Source of the DNA: Sphingobium sp.
GTDB lineage: Bacteria > Pseudomonadota > Alphaproteobacteria > Sphingomonadales > Sphingomonadaceae
Direction of reading: 5' to 3'
Assembly (NCBI GenBank): GCA_022652485.1
Contig: JALCRK010000037.1
Coordinates: forward strand, 1 to 34,888
Length of the DNA: 34,888 nt
The translations under genes and the position numbers were made by a program. Of this stretch, positions 1 through 8,183 are shown one piece after another. A model generated the notes under the pieces. That model did not search any database. It was not told where the DNA came from and saw nothing but the letters and a program-made list of their open reading frames with translations. The first letter of the stretch is position 1. Each line of letters begins with the position of its first letter.

Positions 1-1
1 C

Positions 2-403
2 AACATCGGCCACTTCGACAGCGAGATCCAGATCGCCGCACTCTCCAACTACAAGTGGACCGAGGTGAAGCCGGGCACCGATCTGGTGGAATTCCCCGAC
101 GGCAAGCAGATCATCATCCTGGCCAAGGGCCGCCTCGTGAACCTCGGTTGCGCCACCGGCCATCCCAGCTTCGTGATGTCTTCCAGCTTCACCAACCAGA
201 CGCTCGCGCAGATCGAGCTGTTCACCAAGAATGCCGAGTACCAGAACGAAGTCTATGTGCTGCCCAAGCATCTGGACGAGAAGGTTGCGGCGCTGCATCT
301 GGAAAAGCTCGGCGTCAAGCTGACCAAGCTGACCGACAAGCAGGCCGCCTATATCGGCGTGTCGCAGGCCGGGCCGTTCAAGGCGGATCACTACCGCTAT
401 TGA
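2..403 (+). CDS. ahcY: Adenosylhomocysteinase, C-terminal part (5' end outside window)
   Basis: The enzyme hydrolyses S-adenosylhomocysteine to adenosine and homocysteine in the cytosol, using bound NAD, and so clears the product of SAM-dependent methylation. Only the last 133 residues are present, open from base 2 to the TGA at 401-403. They contain [10 protein letters not shown], a [20 protein letters not shown] stretch and [10 protein letters not shown], all conserved in the NAD-binding and C-terminal parts of the family. The protein ends in KADHYRY, the conserved tail whose Lys and Tyr reach into the cofactor site of the neighbouring subunit. A strong terminator follows, so it is probably transcribed separately from divL. 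Identity is secure; the start cannot be seen. Confidence 0.96.
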   Translation, partial: NIGHFDSEIQIAALSNYKWTEVKPGTDLVEFPDGKQIIILAKGRLVNLGCATGHPSFVMSSSFTNQTLAQIELFTKNAEYQNEVYVLPKHLDEKVAALHLEKLGVKLTKLTDKQAAYIGVSQAGPFKADHYRY

Positions 404-428
404 TTAGCGTCCGGTTCCGGCCCGCTTA

Positions 429-460
429 TCCGAAACGCAGCGCAGCGAGCGCGTTTCGGA
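429..460. repeat. 10-bp perfect inverted repeat after ahcY
   Basis: The sequence tccgaaacgc (429-438) is repeated in inverted form as gcgtttcgga (451-460), with a 12-base loop. It lies between the ahcY stop and the downstream terminator hairpin. It has no T-tract of its own, so it is more likely a 3'-UTR stem-loop or a small dispersed palindrome than the terminator itself. Confidence 0.6.
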
Positions 461-473
461 TCAAACCGAGTTC

Positions 474-503
474 AAGGGGCGGGCGCGATGCTCGCCCCTT
501 TTT
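474..503 (+). terminator. Rho-independent terminator of ahcY
   Basis: An 11-bp GC-rich stem (aaggggcgggc paired with gctcgcccctt, one G·T pair) closes on a 5-base loop and runs straight into a T-run at 499-503. It ends the ahcY transcript 70-100 bases after the stop codon and insulates divL. Confidence 0.85.
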
Positions 504-512
504 CGTCGCGCT

Positions 513-540
513 TTGAAGCAGATGCTTTGCCTCTTATCCT
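513..540 (+). promoter_or_regulatory. Candidate promoter for divL and downstream genes
   Basis: TTGAAG (513-518) and TATCCT (535-540) are separated by 16 bases, just after the ahcY terminator and about 20 bases before the divL ATG. The match to a housekeeping promoter is fair; no CtrA-type TTAA-N7-TTAA box was seen. No clear Shine-Dalgarno sequence precedes the divL start. Confidence 0.4.
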
Positions 541-561
541 ATTTGCGCTAGTCCGCTTCAC

Positions 562-2937
562 ATGATCGAGGTTTCGCGGACGGTGATGGTGGTGGCGGGC
601 GCAGTGATGGCGCTTTGGCTCGCGGCAGCTGTCTATGTGCTCGCGGCCGGCCTCAGGCTGCGGCGTCGCGGCCACCATCTGCGCGAGCAGGCCGACCGCC
701 TTGCCGCCCTGCTGCAATCCGCGCCCGCCATTCCCATGCTGGTCCGTGCGGATGGCAAGCTTGAAGCTCCGTCCCGGCTGGCGGCATGGCTTGGCCTTGC
801 CGCGTTGCCGGGCTACCTCTCCGAGCTGACCGCGGAAGGTGGCCCCCTGGAGGGAGCGGACAGGGCAGGTTTTGCCGATGATATCGCCTCGGTCCAGCGG
901 GGTGCGAAGAGCTTTTCCCGCGCGCTCAATGTGCGAGGGTCGAGCCGGACGCTGCTGGTCAAGGGAACACCGGCCGGACCGGATCTCGCCAACCCCGGCG
1001 CTGCGATCCTCTGGCTGTTCGATGCGACCGAAAGCCAGACGCGTATCGCCATGCTGGAGCGGGAAGGCGCCCTGCTTCATGATGCCCTTGAGGCTCTTTC
1101 CGGCCTCATCGAGGCGGCGCCCTTGCCGATGTGGCACCGTGGGCAGGATTTGCGGCTTGGCCTCGTCAACAGCGCCTATGTCCGTGCCGTCGAGGCGCAG
1201 AGCGCGGCCGATGTGATCGAGCAGCAGATCGAACTGTTCGAAACCATTGACGGCCTGCCGCCGGGCGAGGCGGCGCGGATCGCGCGGGACAAGGGCGAGG
1301 TTCTCACCCGGGTGGTGCCTGCCACAATGGGCGGCGAACGGCGGATGATGCAGGTGGTCGAAGTGCCGATGGGTCCGGTTGGGGTCGCCGGCTATGCGAT
1401 CGACCGGCAGGATTATGAAAGTGCGCGCACCGACCAGGCGCGCACCGTGGCCTCGCAACGCGACATGCTGGACCGCTTGACGGCGGCGGTGGCGCAATTC
1501 GGGCCGGACCGCTCGCTCATCTTCTGGAACAAGGCGTTCGTGACCCTGTTTGCGCTCCAGCCGGAGCATCTGGTCGACCGACCCGAGTTCGAGCGTGTGC
1601 TGGACCGGATGCGGGAGGGCGGGCGCATTCCCGAGCATCGCGATTTTCCCGCCTGGCGCTCCGAGCGGCGCGCATGGTTCACCGCGCAGGAGGCAGCGGA
1701 GGAAAACTGGCTGCTGGCGGACGGAACCCACCTGCGGGTCTTTGCTCAGCCCATGCCTGATGGCGGGCTGTTGCTGGTGTTCGAGGACCGCACCGAGCAG
1801 GTCCAGCTCTCCAGCGCGCGCGATACGCTGTTGCGGGTCCGCACCGCCACATTTGATAGCCTGTTCGAGGGCATCGGCGTGTTCGCATCGGATGGCCGCC
1901 TGCATCTCTGGAACAACCGCTTCCGCACCATCTGGGGCGTTGAGGAAGACAGGCTTGCCGCGCATCCGCGCATTGATGATTTCATGAACTCGCTGGCGGA
2001 TCGTCTGGAGCGCCCGCCACAGGCAGGCCTGGTGCGAGAGCTGGTGCGCTCCTGCACGGTTGACCGCAAGCAGCGCAATGGCCGTGTGCTGTTCGCCGAT
2101 GGCCGCAGCTTCGATTTTGCGGCGATTCCGCTGCCCGACGGCAATGCGCTGTTCACCATGCTCGATGTCACCGACAGTCGCCGGATCGAGCATGTGCTGC
2201 GCGAGCAGAATGAAGCCCTGGCCGAAGCGGACAAGCTCAAGACCACGTTCCTCGCCAACATGAGCTATGATCTGCGCACGCCGCTCACATCGATCGGTGG
2301 GTTCGCCGAAATGATGAAGGCCGGATATGCGGGCGAGCTGCCACAGACGGCGCAGGAATATGTCTCCGCGATCCTCGCGTCGACAGACAAGCTCTCCGGC
2401 CTGATCGATACGGTGCTGGATCTGACCCAGGGCGATGCGGGAACCTTGCCGCTGGAACGAGGGCCGGTAGACCTCGCCGCGTTCATTGCCGCCTGCCGCG
2501 ATCGCTGGGCCACGGCCGCCGCAGCCAAGCATATCGAGCTGATCGTTGACATAAAGCCCTCTACCGGGCGCGTCATGGCCGATGAAAGGCGCCTCGCGCA
2601 GGCGCTCGACAAGCTGATGGAAAATTCGCTGCGCGTGGTGCCGGAAGGCGGGCGCATCTCGCTTCACGCCGATGGGCAGGTTGGTGGAGCGCGCCTCATC
2701 GTTTCGGACAACGGACCGGGCATGGACGCCAAGGCGCAGGCACGGGCATTCGATCGCTTCAGCCGGATGAGCGACACCAGCCGTGGCGATGCTCAGGGGC
2801 TGGGCCTGCCGCTGGCGCGCCAGCTGGTGGAGGCGCATGGTGGCAAGCTCTCGCTGATCTCCGAGCCGGGCGAGGGTACCGTGTTCACGATGGAGCTGCC
2901 GCGCGGTGATCTGCCCCGCATGGGCAAGCCGGCGTGA
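562..2937 (+). CDS. divL: DivL-like PAS-domain pseudo-histidine kinase (Tyr in place of the phospho-acceptor His)
   Basis: A membrane-anchored sensor kinase homologue of 791 aa. It has one N-terminal membrane segment (about residues 8-31), PAS-like segments near 179-280, 300-410 and 430-530, a dimerisation/H-box region near 560-620, and an ATPase domain near 665-785. The H-box reads MSYDLRTPL, so the usual phospho-acceptor His is Tyr569. The ATP-binding motifs remain: N688 in MENSLR, D716 in DNGPGMD, and GLGLPLARQLVEAHGG. In Caulobacter, DivL is a kinase of similar length with Tyr550 at this site. It works with DivK and CckA to control CtrA and cell polarity. Length, domain order, the Tyr and the location between ahcY and tsaE all fit DivL. 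The cell-cycle role here is inferred from the family. Confidence 0.85.
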   Translation: MIEVSRTVMVVAGAVMALWLAAAVYVLAAGLRLRRRGHHLREQADRLAALLQSAPAIPMLVRADGKLEAPSRLAAWLGLAALPGYLSELTAEGGPLEGADRAGFADDIASVQRGAKSFSRALNVRGSSRTLLVKGTPAGPDLANPGAAILWLFDATESQTRIAMLEREGALLHDALEALSGLIEAAPLPMWHRGQDLRLGLVNSAYVRAVEAQSAADVIEQQIELFETIDGLPPGEAARIARDKGEVLTRVVPATMGGERRMMQVVEVPMGPVGVAGYAIDRQDYESARTDQARTVASQRDMLDRLTAAVAQFGPDRSLIFWNKAFVTLFALQPEHLVDRPEFERVLDRMREGGRIPEHRDFPAWRSERRAWFTAQEAAEENWLLADGTHLRVFAQPMPDGGLLLVFEDRTEQVQLSSARDTLLRVRTATFDSLFEGIGVFASDGRLHLWNNRFRTIWGVEEDRLAAHPRIDDFMNSLADRLERPPQAGLVRELVRSCTVDRKQRNGRVLFADGRSFDFAAIPLPDGNALFTMLDVTDSRRIEHVLREQNEALAEADKLKTTFLANMSYDLRTPLTSIGGFAEMMKAGYAGELPQTAQEYVSAILASTDKLSGLIDTVLDLTQGDAGTLPLERGPVDLAAFIAACRDRWATAAAAKHIELIVDIKPSTGRVMADERRLAQALDKLMENSLRVVPEGGRISLHADGQVGGARLIVSDNGPGMDAKAQARAFDRFSRMSDTSRGDAQGLGLPLARQLVEAHGGKLSLISEPGEGTVFTMELPRGDLPRMGKPA

Positions 2938-3392
2938 CCGTGGGGGAGCTTGTCGCGCACGGCGAGGGGGAGATGCTCGGCATCGGAGCGGCGCTGGCGC
3001 GAGTGTTGCAAGTTGGGGATGTCGTTGCTCTCTCCGGAGGGTTGGGCGCGGGGAAGACGACGCTGGCGCGGGGGCTGCTTTCAGCGCTGGGGCTGGAGGA
3101 AGAGGCGCCCAGTCCAACATTCGCCATTGTGCAGCCCTATGAGCCGCCGGAGGTAAGGCTGCCGGTGGTGCATGTTGACCTCTATCGCCTTGATAATCCA
3201 GAAGATGTTGAGGAACTGGGGCTGGATGACTATCTGCATGACAGCGCGCTGGTGGTCGAATGGCCCGAGCGCATGGGGGAAAGGCTATGGCCTGATGCAT
3301 TGGCGATCCATGTGGAAATCCTCGCCGACGGCGCTCGGCGCTTGACAGCCAGCCTGCCGCCGTCATGGAAGGAGCGATGGCCGTTTCCATGA
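2934..3392 (+). CDS. tsaE: tRNA threonylcarbamoyladenosine biosynthesis ATPase TsaE
   Basis: A 152-aa P-loop ATPase that acts with TsaB and TsaD in the last step of making t6A37 on ANN-decoding tRNAs. It shows the Walker A motif GGLGAGKT at residues 35-42, then SPTF, HVDLYRL and EWPE, the usual signature series of the family, at normal family length. It starts with GTG at 2934 overlapping the divL stop (GTGA), so it is translationally coupled to divL. A second t6A gene, Sua5/TsaC, lies at 22635-23582. tsaE next to amgK is a common alphaproteobacterial arrangement. Confidence 0.95.
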   Translation: MTVGELVAHGEGEMLGIGAALARVLQVGDVVALSGGLGAGKTTLARGLLSALGLEEEAPSPTFAIVQPYEPPEVRLPVVHVDLYRLDNPEDVEELGLDDYLHDSALVVEWPERMGERLWPDALAIHVEILADGARRLTASLPPSWKERWPFP

Positions 3393-4408
3393 TTCCGCCC
3401 CCCACCGCGCCCGCTTTTCTCCAGTCGATCGGCTGGGGCGGGGCGCAGATTGCCCCACTGGCGGGCGATGCTTCGTTCCGCCGCTATTTCCGCGTCACCG
3501 ATGGCGCGCGCCGCGCTGTGCTGATGGATGCGCCGCCGCCACATGAAGACCCGCGGCCTTTCCTCAAGATCGCCGCCTATCTTGCTGAAAATGGGCTGGC
3601 TGCGCCCGCGATCCTGGGGCAGGATCTGGATCATGGCCTCGTGCTGCTGGAGGATTTCGGCGATGCGCGGGTGCGGGACTGGCTTGACGAGCATCCTGCG
3701 GACGAGGAGGCGATCTATGCGCGGGCGGTAGCCCTGCTCGCGGATCTGCACCGTCTGCCGCCCGCCGAAGCGCCGCCCTATGATCGGGCCGCTTATGATC
3801 GCGAGGTCGATCTGCTCACCGAATGGTACTGCCCGGCGATGGGTCTGGATGTCGATATTCCCGGCTATCGCGTCGCTTGGGAAACTGTCCTTCCGCTCGT
3901 CGAGCAGGACGACGCGCCCCGCGTCACGGTGCTGCGCGACTATCATGCCGAGAATATCATGCTGATCGAGGGGCGGCGCGTCTCGCACGATCTCGGCCTG
4001 CTCGATTTTCAGGACGCGCTGATCGGCCATCCGGCCTATGATCTTGTTTCGCTGTTGCAGGATGCCCGCCGCGATGTGTCGCCGGAGCTGGAGGCGAAAA
4101 TGCTCGGCGCCTACAAGGCACTGGCCCGGCCCGGCGCTGGGTTCGATGCCGCCTATGCGGTGCTCGGCGCGCAACGTAACGCCAAGATCATCGGCATCTT
4201 CACCCGGCTGTGGAAGCGCGACGGCAAGCCGCGCTATCTTTCCTTCCTGCCGCGCATGTGGGGGCTGCTGGAGCGGGATCTCGCGCATCCGGCCCTCGCG
4301 CCGGTAGCGGAATGGTTCGCCGCCAATATCCCCGACGGGGTGCGTGCGCGCGCACCGGATGAACAGGCGCCGGAGGAGCAGGCGCCGGAAGATTCAGTCG
4401 GGGCATGA
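3389..4408 (+). CDS. amgK: N-acetylmuramate/N-acetylglucosamine kinase (aminoglycoside-phosphotransferase fold)
   Basis: A cytosolic sugar kinase that phosphorylates the anomeric hydroxyl of MurNAc or GlcNAc. With MurU it forms a recycling route to UDP-MurNAc that bypasses fosfomycin-sensitive MurA. The APH-like fold shows GDASFRRYFRV near the N-terminus, LRDYHAENIML (catalytic loop with Asp and Asn) and LLDFQDALIGHPAYDLVSLLQDAR (metal-binding Asp). Three in-frame ATGs are possible, at 3365, 3377 and 3389. I chose 3389 because its ATGA overlaps the tsaE stop, as the next junction does; a GGAG at 3371-3374 is rather far for it and too close for 3377. The last 20 residues are an Ala/Pro/Glu-rich tail. 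Adjacency to murU makes the specific call much stronger than the fold alone. Confidence 0.9.
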   Translation: MIPPPTAPAFLQSIGWGGAQIAPLAGDASFRRYFRVTDGARRAVLMDAPPPHEDPRPFLKIAAYLAENGLAAPAILGQDLDHGLVLLEDFGDARVRDWLDEHPADEEAIYARAVALLADLHRLPPAEAPPYDRAAYDREVDLLTEWYCPAMGLDVDIPGYRVAWETVLPLVEQDDAPRVTVLRDYHAENIMLIEGRRVSHDLGLLDFQDALIGHPAYDLVSLLQDARRDVSPELEAKMLGAYKALARPGAGFDAAYAVLGAQRNAKIIGIFTRLWKRDGKPRYLSFLPRMWGLLERDLAHPALAPVAEWFAANIPDGVRARAPDEQAPEEQAPEDSVGA

Positions 4409-5124
4409 GCACGCGCCTGTCGACCGCAATGCTGATGGCGGCGGGGCTGGGCAAGCGTATGCGCCCTTTGACCGCGACCCGCCCCAAGCCGCTGGTGCGC
4501 GTGGCGGGCAAGGCGCTGATCGACCATGCGCTCGACCGGATCGAGGAAGCGGGGATCGGGCGCATCGTCGTCAATGTGCATTATCTGCCGGACAGCATCA
4601 TCGCGCACCTGAAGGCGCGCAGGACGCAGGCGGACTATGTCATCTCCGATGAGCGGGACAGGCTGCTGGAGACGGGCGGCGGGCTGATGAAGGCCGCGCC
4701 GCTGCTCGGCGATCAGCCGTTTCTGTGCGCCAACAGCGACAATCTCTGGGTCGATGGCCCGCGCAACAGTATAGAGATGCTTGCCGAATTGTGGGACGAC
4801 GCGAAGATGGACGCGCTGCTCCTGATGATCCCCCACGCACGCGCGACCTGCCATAGCGGCCCCGGCGATTTCCATATGGCGCCTGACGGGCGGCTTAGTC
4901 GCCGCAAGCCCGGATATATCGCGCCTTTTGTCTATACCGGCATCCAGATCCTCTCTCCCCGCCTGCTGGTCGATCCGCCGGGCGATGTGTTCTCCACCAA
5001 TATGTTCTGGAACCGCGCGATCGAGGCCGGGCGGCTCTATGGCGCATCGCACCCCGGATTGTGGTTCGATGTCGGCACGCCACAGGCAATCCCGGTGGTG
5101 GAGGCCGACCTCCTACATGGCTGA
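4405..5124 (+). CDS. murU: N-acetylmuramate-1-phosphate uridylyltransferase MurU
   Basis: A 239-aa nucleotidyltransferase that converts MurNAc-1-phosphate and UTP to UDP-MurNAc, completing the salvage step begun by AmgK. The N-terminus has AAGLGKRMRPLTATRPKPL (residues 12-30), the nucleotide-binding signature of sugar-1-phosphate nucleotidyltransferases. Further on are NSDN (metal-binding) and WFDVGTPQ near the C-terminus. It lacks the C-terminal left-handed helix acyltransferase domain of GlmU, and its length matches MurU. It overlaps amgK by four bases (ATGA), which implies translational coupling. RmlA-type enzymes share the fold, but the amgK neighbour favours MurU. Confidence 0.92.
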   Translation: MSTRLSTAMLMAAGLGKRMRPLTATRPKPLVRVAGKALIDHALDRIEEAGIGRIVVNVHYLPDSIIAHLKARRTQADYVISDERDRLLETGGGLMKAAPLLGDQPFLCANSDNLWVDGPRNSIEMLAELWDDAKMDALLLMIPHARATCHSGPGDFHMAPDGRLSRRKPGYIAPFVYTGIQILSPRLLVDPPGDVFSTNMFWNRAIEAGRLYGASHPGLWFDVGTPQAIPVVEADLLHG

Positions 5125-5129
5125 GGGCC

Positions 5130-8100
5130 ATGACTGAAGGGGCGCACCCCCCCGAAGTGATTGCGAGACAGGCGGTATCGCCTGCCGACTCGGAAATCAC
5201 GAAAAGACCGAGAATCTATACCATCCCGGCCCACCGGGCCTTTGCCGATGCGCTTGCGGCGGGCATCCTCGCGCAGCATGGCAAGGACAGGCTCGGCCTT
5301 GCGCGCGGCATAGTGTTGCTGCCCAATAACCGCGCGGTGCGCGCGGTGAGCGACGCCTTTGTGCGCGCGTCCGGCGGGGGGCTGCTGATGCCGCGCCTCG
5401 TGCCCATCGGCGACGAGGAGCTGAACGAGCGGCTAGGCAATGCGCTCGATCCCATCGGCGCAGGAGCGGAGATCCCGCCCGCGATCCTTCCGATGGACCG
5501 GCAGATGATCCTCGCGCGGCTGGTGCAGGAGGTGCGCGCGGCGCATCGTCAGCCGGTCGATGCGGGCGAGGCGATGCGGCTGGGGCAGGCGCTCGGCGCG
5601 ACGATAGACCAGCTCCATGCCGCGCAGGTCGATCCCCGCGCGTTGCGGGGTCTGGAACCGGAGGGTCTGTCCGAGCACTGGAGCGCCTCTTTGCGTCTGC
5701 TGGAGATATTGCTCGATCGCTGGCCGGAGGAACTGGCGCGGTTGGGAATGATCGATCTGGCTGACCGGCGCAACCGCCTGCTCGATCATGTCGCGCGGCG
5801 CTGGCGCGAGGTGCCGCCGGGCGGTTTCGTGATCGCAGCGGGCATCGCGACCCATGCGCCCGCAATCTGTGCGGTGCTGCGGACCGTGGCCTTCATGCCG
5901 ACGGGCCAGCTTGTCCTGTCCGCGCTCGATCAGCATATGACCGCCGAGGAGTGGGAGGCGATCGGCCCGTTCGAGCCCGACCCTGTTTCCGGGCGCCGTG
6001 CGCGCGGGCAGGAGAGCCATCCGCAATATCAGGTGAAGACGATGCTGGAGCGGATCGGCATCGCGCGCGACGAGGTGGCCTTGTGGCGCTGGGGCGGGGG
6101 GCATGATGCCCGTGCGACGCGCAGCCGCAACATTTCCCATGCGATGCTGCCGCCCGCCCATACCGGCAAATGGCGGGAGCTGAAGGCGGACGAGCGTACA
6201 TTGAACGGCGTGCGCGTCATCGAGGCCGCTACCCCGGCGCAGGAGGCGCAGGCGATCGCGCTGCTGTTGCGCGAGGCGCTGGAAACGCCCGAACGCACCG
6301 CCGCGCTGGTGACGCCGGACCGGGAGCTTGCGTCACGCGTCTCCGCGCATCTGGCGCGCTGGGGCGTGGAGGCGGACGACAGCGCGGGGCAAAAGCTCTC
6401 CCTGACGCCGCCGGGTACGCTTGTCCTCGCGCTGGCGCGGGTGGTGGCGGAGGATTTCGCCCCGGTGCCGCTGCTTGATCTGCTGAAGCATCCGCTGGTG
6501 CGCAAAGGCGAGGCGCGGCTCGAATGGCTGGAAGAGGTGCGTGGGCTGGACCTGCTGTTGCGCGGACCTCGGCCTGCGCCGGGGCTGGCCGGGCTGGCGG
6601 CGCGGCTCGCCCCGCAGCCGGAGGACCGGCAGGCGAAGCTGCGCGCGGGGGTGGCGGCGTGGTGGACATCGGCGGAGGCGCTGTTCGCGCCGCTCGCCGC
6701 GCTGGCGGATGGCCCCGCCGGGCCGATGTTCGCGGCATTGCGGGAGATGGCATCCAGCTTAAGCGGTGATGAGGTCTGGGCCGGGTATCAGGGCCGGGCG
6801 CTTGCCGATCTCTTCGCCGATATCGAACAGAGCGCGCCGCACGGCCCGGCGCATGTCGAACTGCGCGCGCTGCCCGATCTGTTCGAGCGGCTGCTGGAGC
6901 AATGCTCGGTACGCCCTCCGCAAGGCGGCCATCCGCGCATCGCCATCTATGGCTTGCTGGAGGCGCGGTTGCAGCAGGCGGACCTGATGATCCTCGCTGG
7001 GCTCAACGAAGGCACATGGCCGGGCCTGCCCACGCCGGACCCGTGGCTCGCTCCCCGCATCCGGCAGGAGCTGGGCCTGCCGGGCCTCGAACATCGCATC
7101 GGCCTCTCCGCGCATGACTTCGCCTCGGCTCTGGGCGCGCCGGAGGTCGTGGTGACGCGCGCGCGCCGTTCGGGCAATGCGCCCGCTATCGCGTCGCGCT
7201 TGTGGCTGCGGATCGAGGCCATCGCGGGAGAGAATCTGAAGCGCGCGGACGAGTTGCTGCGCTGGGCCGAGGCGCTGGATGCCGCACCGGGCAAGCCTCA
7301 GCCCGCGCCCCGGCCAAACCCCGCGCCGCCGCTCGCCCTTCGGCCCCAGGCAGTCGCGGTGACGCAGGTGGATCGCCTCGCGGCCGACCCATATGCGTTC
7401 TATGCGTCGCGCATATTGAAGCTGCAAAAGCTGGAGATGGTCGATGCCGATCCTGGTCCGGCATGGCGCGGCACGCTGGTGCACCGCGCGCTGGAGCTGT
7501 GGTTCCGTGAGGACGGATGCGCGCCGGACAGGCTGGAAGCCCGCACGATAGAGCTGGTGCATGGCATCGGCGCTCACCCTGTCATGCGCGCGCTCTGGTT
7601 GCCGCGCGTGGTGGAGGCGGTGCGCTGGGTAAGCGCCGAGGTGGCGAGGGATGCGGGGCAAGGACGGCATATCGTCACTGTCGAAAGCAGGGGTTCAATC
7701 GAGCTGGGCGGCATCAGCCTCGCCGGAACCGCCGACCGGATCGACCGGCTGGCAGGCGGTGGCATCGCCATCGTCGACTACAAGACCGGCAAGCCGCCGA
7801 GCGCGCCGCAGGTGAAGGCCGGATTCGCGCTGCAACTCGGCCTGCTCGGCGCGATCGCGGAAGCGGGGGGCTTCGGGGATCTGGGCACCGAGGTGGAGGC
7901 AGAGGCGTTTGAATATTGGTCGCTGGCGAAGGGGCGGGACAGTTTCGGCTATCGCTACAGCCCGGTAAAACCCGGCGGCACGGACAAGATCGTCGCCACC
8001 GAGGCTCTGGTCGATCATGCGCGCACGCAATTCCTGATCGACGCCGGCAAATGGCTGACCGGCACGGAGCCGTTCGTCGCGAAGCTCAACCCCGACCTTC

Positions 8101-8183
8101 CGCTTTATGAGGATTATGACCAGCTGATGCGGCTGGAGGAATGGTACGGCCGTGCGGGAACGGGGAGGGGCGCCGATGGCTAG
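5130..8183 (+). CDS. addB: Double-strand break repair protein AddB (helicase-like/nuclease subunit)
   Basis: A subunit of the AddAB helicase-nuclease that resects DNA double-strand ends for RecA loading. With the ATG at 5130 it is 1017 aa, normal for alphaproteobacterial AddB. The frame is open upstream to 5061, but that start lies inside murU. Near the N-terminus is YTIPAHRAFADALAAG, typical of the alphaproteobacterial form. The C-terminal PD-(D/E)XK nuclease shows AGTADRIDRL and then VDYKTGKPPS, with D883 and K885 as active-site residues. The cysteines of the Bacillus AddB iron-sulfur site are not apparent. It follows murU by 5 bases and overlaps addA by 8 bases. Confidence 0.94.
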   Translation: MTEGAHPPEVIARQAVSPADSEITKRPRIYTIPAHRAFADALAAGILAQHGKDRLGLARGIVLLPNNRAVRAVSDAFVRASGGGLLMPRLVPIGDEELNERLGNALDPIGAGAEIPPAILPMDRQMILARLVQEVRAAHRQPVDAGEAMRLGQALGATIDQLHAAQVDPRALRGLEPEGLSEHWSASLRLLEILLDRWPEELARLGMIDLADRRNRLLDHVARRWREVPPGGFVIAAGIATHAPAICAVLRTVAFMPTGQLVLSALDQHMTAEEWEAIGPFEPDPVSGRRARGQESHPQYQVKTMLERIGIARDEVALWRWGGGHDARATRSRNISHAMLPPAHTGKWRELKADERTLNGVRVIEAATPAQEAQAIALLLREALETPERTAALVTPDRELASRVSAHLARWGVEADDSAGQKLSLTPPGTLVLALARVVAEDFAPVPLLDLLKHPLVRKGEARLEWLEEVRGLDLLLRGPRPAPGLAGLAARLAPQPEDRQAKLRAGVAAWWTSAEALFAPLAALADGPAGPMFAALREMASSLSGDEVWAGYQGRALADLFADIEQSAPHGPAHVELRALPDLFERLLEQCSVRPPQGGHPRIAIYGLLEARLQQADLMILAGLNEGTWPGLPTPDPWLAPRIRQELGLPGLEHRIGLSAHDFASALGAPEVVVTRARRSGNAPAIASRLWLRIEAIAGENLKRADELLRWAEALDAAPGKPQPAPRPNPAPPLALRPQAVAVTQVDRLAADPYAFYASRILKLQKLEMVDADPGPAWRGTLVHRALELWFREDGCAPDRLEARTIELVHGIGAHPVMRALWLPRVVEAVRWVSAEVARDAGQGRHIVTVESRGSIELGGISLAGTADRIDRLAGGGIAIVDYKTGKPPSAPQVKAGFALQLGLLGAIAEAGGFGDLGTEVEAEAFEYWSLAKGRDSFGYRYSPVKPGGTDKIVATEALVDHARTQFLIDAGKWLTGTEPFVAKLNPDLPLYEDYDQLMRLEEWYGRAGTGRGADG

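Noticed and set aside
472..3405. Very long minus-strand open frame (977 codons) opposite divL and tsaE
   Set aside because: It is antisense to clear protein genes, has low-complexity Arg/Pro/His-rich composition and no domain; GC-rich codon bias produces such mirror frames.
3389..4408. Aminoglycoside resistance kinase
   Set aside because: The fold is shared, but tight coupling to murU identifies AmgK, a MurNAc/GlcNAc kinase.
5061..5129. Earlier start for addB inside murU
   Set aside because: It would overlap the conserved C-terminus of MurU by more than 60 bases; ATG 5130 lies just after the murU stop and suits the family.
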